Shown: piece after piece, positions 62,510 to 64,000 of the stretch | Layout: each line of letters begins with the position of its first letter | Numbering within the stretch: position 1 is the stretch's first letter | Notes under the pieces: generated by a model | What the model saw: only the letters and a program-made list of their open reading frames with translations | What the model was told of the DNA's origin: nothing | Databases searched by the model: none | From: Larkinella insperata | GTDB taxonomy: Bacteria > Bacteroidota > Bacteroidia > Cytophagales > Spirosomataceae | NCBI RefSeq assembly: GCF_026248825.1 | Contig: NZ_CP110973.1 | Location: 124,001-188,000 of the forward strand | Direction: 5' to 3' | Length of the DNA stretch: 64,000 nucleotides | Made by a program: the position numbers and the translations under genes

Positions 62510-62544
62510 AATCCCTGCATCAGATTTGAGTGCAGGGATTTTTT
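62510..62544 (+). terminator. Terminator after the Lmo0937-type gene
   Basis: Perfect 10-bp stem AATCCCTGCA / TGCAGGGATT with an 11-nt loop and a T6 tail. Confidence 0.88.
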
Positions 62545-62633
62545 GTTTCCCCTACTTCTTCCCAATTGATTGCTGCGTACATTATTTTGAGTGGCGTATC
62601 GTGCTGAAGTGCCTAAACATATCCTCAGTCTTA

Positions 62634-62650
62634 TTCTACAGTTTGTAGAA
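62634..62650. promoter_or_regulatory. Candidate enhancer (UAS) of the sigma-54 activator
   Basis: TTCTACA-GTT-TGTAGAA: perfect 7-bp arms, 3-bp spacer, centred about 121 bp upstream of the -24 element. The same TTCTACA half-site recurs upstream of the other predicted promoters. Confidence 0.5.
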
Positions 62651-62762
62651 AATCTTCCTCAGACCCCTCCGCCAACCGACAATCAGCTATTTACGCTGCA
62701 TCAATTTAAACATTCTGACTAACAATTAGTTAATCATATACCGCGCTGGTTACAGCAGAGTG

Positions 62763-62778
62763 TGGTACAAAATTTTCT
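62763..62778 (+). promoter_or_regulatory. Sigma-54-like element upstream of the first YtxH gene
   Basis: TGGTACA-AAAT-TTTCT, 61 bp before the ATG. Confidence 0.5.
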
Positions 62779-62839
62779 GAGTAGTTGTCGTAATCCGCCG
62801 TGGGCGGTATCATTTTTCACTTAAACCGTTTGAAAGGTT

Positions 62840-63127
62840 ATGAAATCGAATTTCAGTGGACTCGTAGTTGCAATATTAACAGGGGCTGCCCTGGGTTTAT
62901 TATTAGCTCCCCGTAGCGGTAAGGATACCCGTAAAAAGATCACGAATGACTCTGACAAATTCCTCAAAGATTTGCAGGATACAATCACAAACGGGTTCAA
63001 CAGTATTCGCAGCCAATATGAAGACACTAAAGATTCATTGACTTCGAAATACAACGATGCAGTTGACACCGTAGCTTCACGTTCGAAAGATGCCATCCAA
63101 CAGGCAGAACGGAACTCCAAATACTAA
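62840..63127 (+). CDS. YtxH domain protein
   Basis: A 95-residue protein: a short N-terminal membrane segment followed by the YtxH signature (LLAPRSGKDTRKKITNDSDK), then a charged amphipathic helix (IRSQYEDTKDSLTSKYNDAV). YtxH proteins are small general-stress proteins with a single membrane anchor; the biochemical role is unknown. A second YtxH gene starts 52 bp downstream and is probably co-transcribed. Confidence 0.9.
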   Translation: MKSNFSGLVVAILTGAALGLLLAPRSGKDTRKKITNDSDKFLKDLQDTITNGFNSIRSQYEDTKDSLTSKYNDAVDTVASRSKDAIQQAERNSKY

Positions 63128-63179
63128 TTAACGCTTGCTCACTGTAGTGGCATTTAACAACTTTAAAATCGGAAACACC

Positions 63180-63521
63180 ATGAGAAGTTCAAGAGATTTT
63201 CTGTTAGGATTTATCACCGGCGTCGTTGCGGGCCTTTTGACAGCCCCGAAAAGTGGCCGGGAAAGCCGTCAGTGGATTCAAGACGAAGCTGACAAACGCA
63301 CCAAGGATTTACAAGACCAGTGGAATAAGGGCGTTGAGCAGGTGAAGTCACAAGTCGACCAGGTTAAATCGCAAGTCAACCAGCAGGTGAACCAATGGAC
63401 TGATAAAATCCAGGATAAGGGTAGCCAAAACAAAGATGACTTCAACAACGCCGTTGAAAACGTAGCTGATAAAGCCCACGCTGGTGTGGACTCCGCGAAG
63501 CAATCAATAAAAGCTGAGTAA
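63180..63521 (+). CDS. YtxH domain protein (second copy)
   Basis: A 113-residue paralogue of the preceding gene. The start at 63180 gives MRSSRDFLLGFITGVVAGLL, a membrane anchor, then TAPKSGRESRQWIQDEADKR, the YtxH core. The remainder is a long charged helix with repeats of VKSQVDQVKSQVNQQVNQW, likely a coiled coil. A second membrane segment is absent. Two hairpins follow the stop. Confidence 0.88.
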   Translation: MRSSRDFLLGFITGVVAGLLTAPKSGRESRQWIQDEADKRTKDLQDQWNKGVEQVKSQVDQVKSQVNQQVNQWTDKIQDKGSQNKDDFNNAVENVADKAHAGVDSAKQSIKAE

Positions 63522-63589
63522 AAAATTGGCAGCCGGTTTTGCTCACGAAACCGGCTCTCATTATTAATTTGCTCAACGTTATGATAGAG

Positions 63590-63625
63590 AGCGAAACGTT
63601 TGCCAGCCAGACGTTTCGCTTTTTT
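63590..63625 (+). terminator. Terminator after the YtxH genes
   Basis: AGCGAAACGT, 11-nt loop, ACGTTTCGCT (perfect 10 bp), TTTTTG. A further hairpin without T-tract lies at 63531-63556. Confidence 0.85.
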
Positions 63626-63838
63626 GTAACCATTACCTAACATAGTTGGCTACAAAAAGGATACTGGCTCTAATTTTAATGAGAAATATTTTGTCATTTG
63701 ACCAAAAAGCGACAATTTAATGGCTCCAAGGCCTAATTTGGCTTCATTAGCCAACGTTTATTAGCCAATTGATGAAATAACTAGGTAGTTTTCTTCGTTT
63801 TTTTGGACTGACGTGGTGCTGATGCTGTAAACAACTGC

Positions 63839-63990
63839 TATATTTGCAGATAAATTTGAGAATCAAGACATAAAGATATAGACCTGCACCAACAGGTCAT
63901 TGACAAAGGCAGCCTAAGCCTGAACGGGCGGCTGTTTTTAAATGGTGTGGATATAGTCGGAAAGCTATTCGGGTACTCTCGGATAGCTTT
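63839..63990 (+). ncRNA. Possible small RNA or mRNA leader (uncertain)
   Basis: TATATTTG (63839-63846) fits the -7 consensus. About 140 bp later AAAGCTATTCG (63961-63971) pairs with CGGATAGCTTT (63980-63990), followed by TTTTG, a terminator. Between them is a perfect hairpin GACCTG/CAGGTC and a CAGCC/GGCTG stem followed by TTTTT. The only ATG inside reads Met-Val-Trp-Ile-stop. It could be a free small RNA or an attenuated leader of a gene beyond the window. Confidence 0.35.
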
Positions 63991-64000
63991 TTTGTTTTTG

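Larger units (their letters stand above)
62374..62839. other. Regulatory region upstream of the YtxH genes
   Basis: About 465 bp. It contains a terminator (62510-62544), a perfect TTCTACA-N3-TGTAGAA palindrome (62634-62650) and a -24/-12-like element (62763-62778). Confidence 0.6.
63522..64000. other. Right-end region without a protein gene
   Basis: About 480 bp. It holds the YtxH terminator, a TTGGCT/AGCCAA hairpin near 63738-63754, a TATATTTG box (63839-63846) and a terminator-like hairpin at the window edge. Confidence 0.5.

Noticed and set aside
63153..63172. TGGCATT before the second YtxH gene
   Set aside because: The -12 half is absent; the gene is probably co-transcribed with the first YtxH gene.

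Overview
The window is a chromosomal stretch of a Bacteroidota bacterium. The SusC/SusD pair, the TonB receptor + DUF4249 pair, Oar-like receptors, PafA phosphatase, TAnnTTTG-type promoter boxes and the lack of clear Shine-Dalgarno sequences all point this way. The gene content (Spirosoma/Larkinella-like Cytophagales) is an inference. I see no rRNA, tRNA, CRISPR array, prophage or insertion sequence.

Region by region. 0-5 kb: a truncated CPBP protease, dusB, an EamA transporter, a stand-alone biotin carrier protein, and pyrH then frr. 5-13.4 kb: two nutrient-uptake units, a TonB receptor with a DUF4249 lipoprotein (+) and a SusC/SusD pair (-). 13.6-16 kb: UDP-glucuronate decarboxylase and UDP-glucose dehydrogenase, which together give UDP-xylose. 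16-25.9 kb: acyl-CoA dehydrogenase, SPFH protein with NfeD, PafA, a CrtW-like carotenoid ketolase, polyprenyl synthase, patatin, an unrecognised protein and a GDPD. 26-33 kb: two large tandem Oar-like receptors. 33.3-37.5 kb: a SelD-like protein that lacks the catalytic residues, two hydrolases, a nitroreductase and a tetrapyrrole-methylase-fold enzyme. 37.6-38.5 kb: an ECF-type sigma factor fused to what looks like the N-terminal domain of a FecR anti-sigma factor. 38.6-49.9 kb: hydrolases, GH130, a TetR/MFS pair with an operator, an S9 peptidase, a beta-propeller and small proteins.

50-63.5 kb is the most interesting part. It gathers envelope and general-stress genes (OmpA with glycine zipper, PA2169-type protein, GlgX, DUF3891, general stress protein 26, a 14-cysteine four-helix protein, small Lmo0937-type membrane protein, two YtxH proteins, a PorT-like barrel). 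Among them lie signalling genes: a REC-PAS histidine kinase, two single-domain response regulators and an NtrC-type sigma-54 activator. Up to six upstream regions in this stretch, four of them clear, carry a -24/-12-like element (TGGYAYA-N4-TNTCW). TTCTACA half-sites, including one perfect TTCTACA-N3-TGTAGAA palindrome, lie about 100-150 bp further upstream. I propose that this is a locally encoded sigma-54 stress regulon with its own enhancer site; this is an inference from sequence pattern only.

Several intergenic regions carry imperfect to perfect inverted repeats built from words like GATGAAC and GAAGAATGAAGAGTT, some acting as probable terminators.
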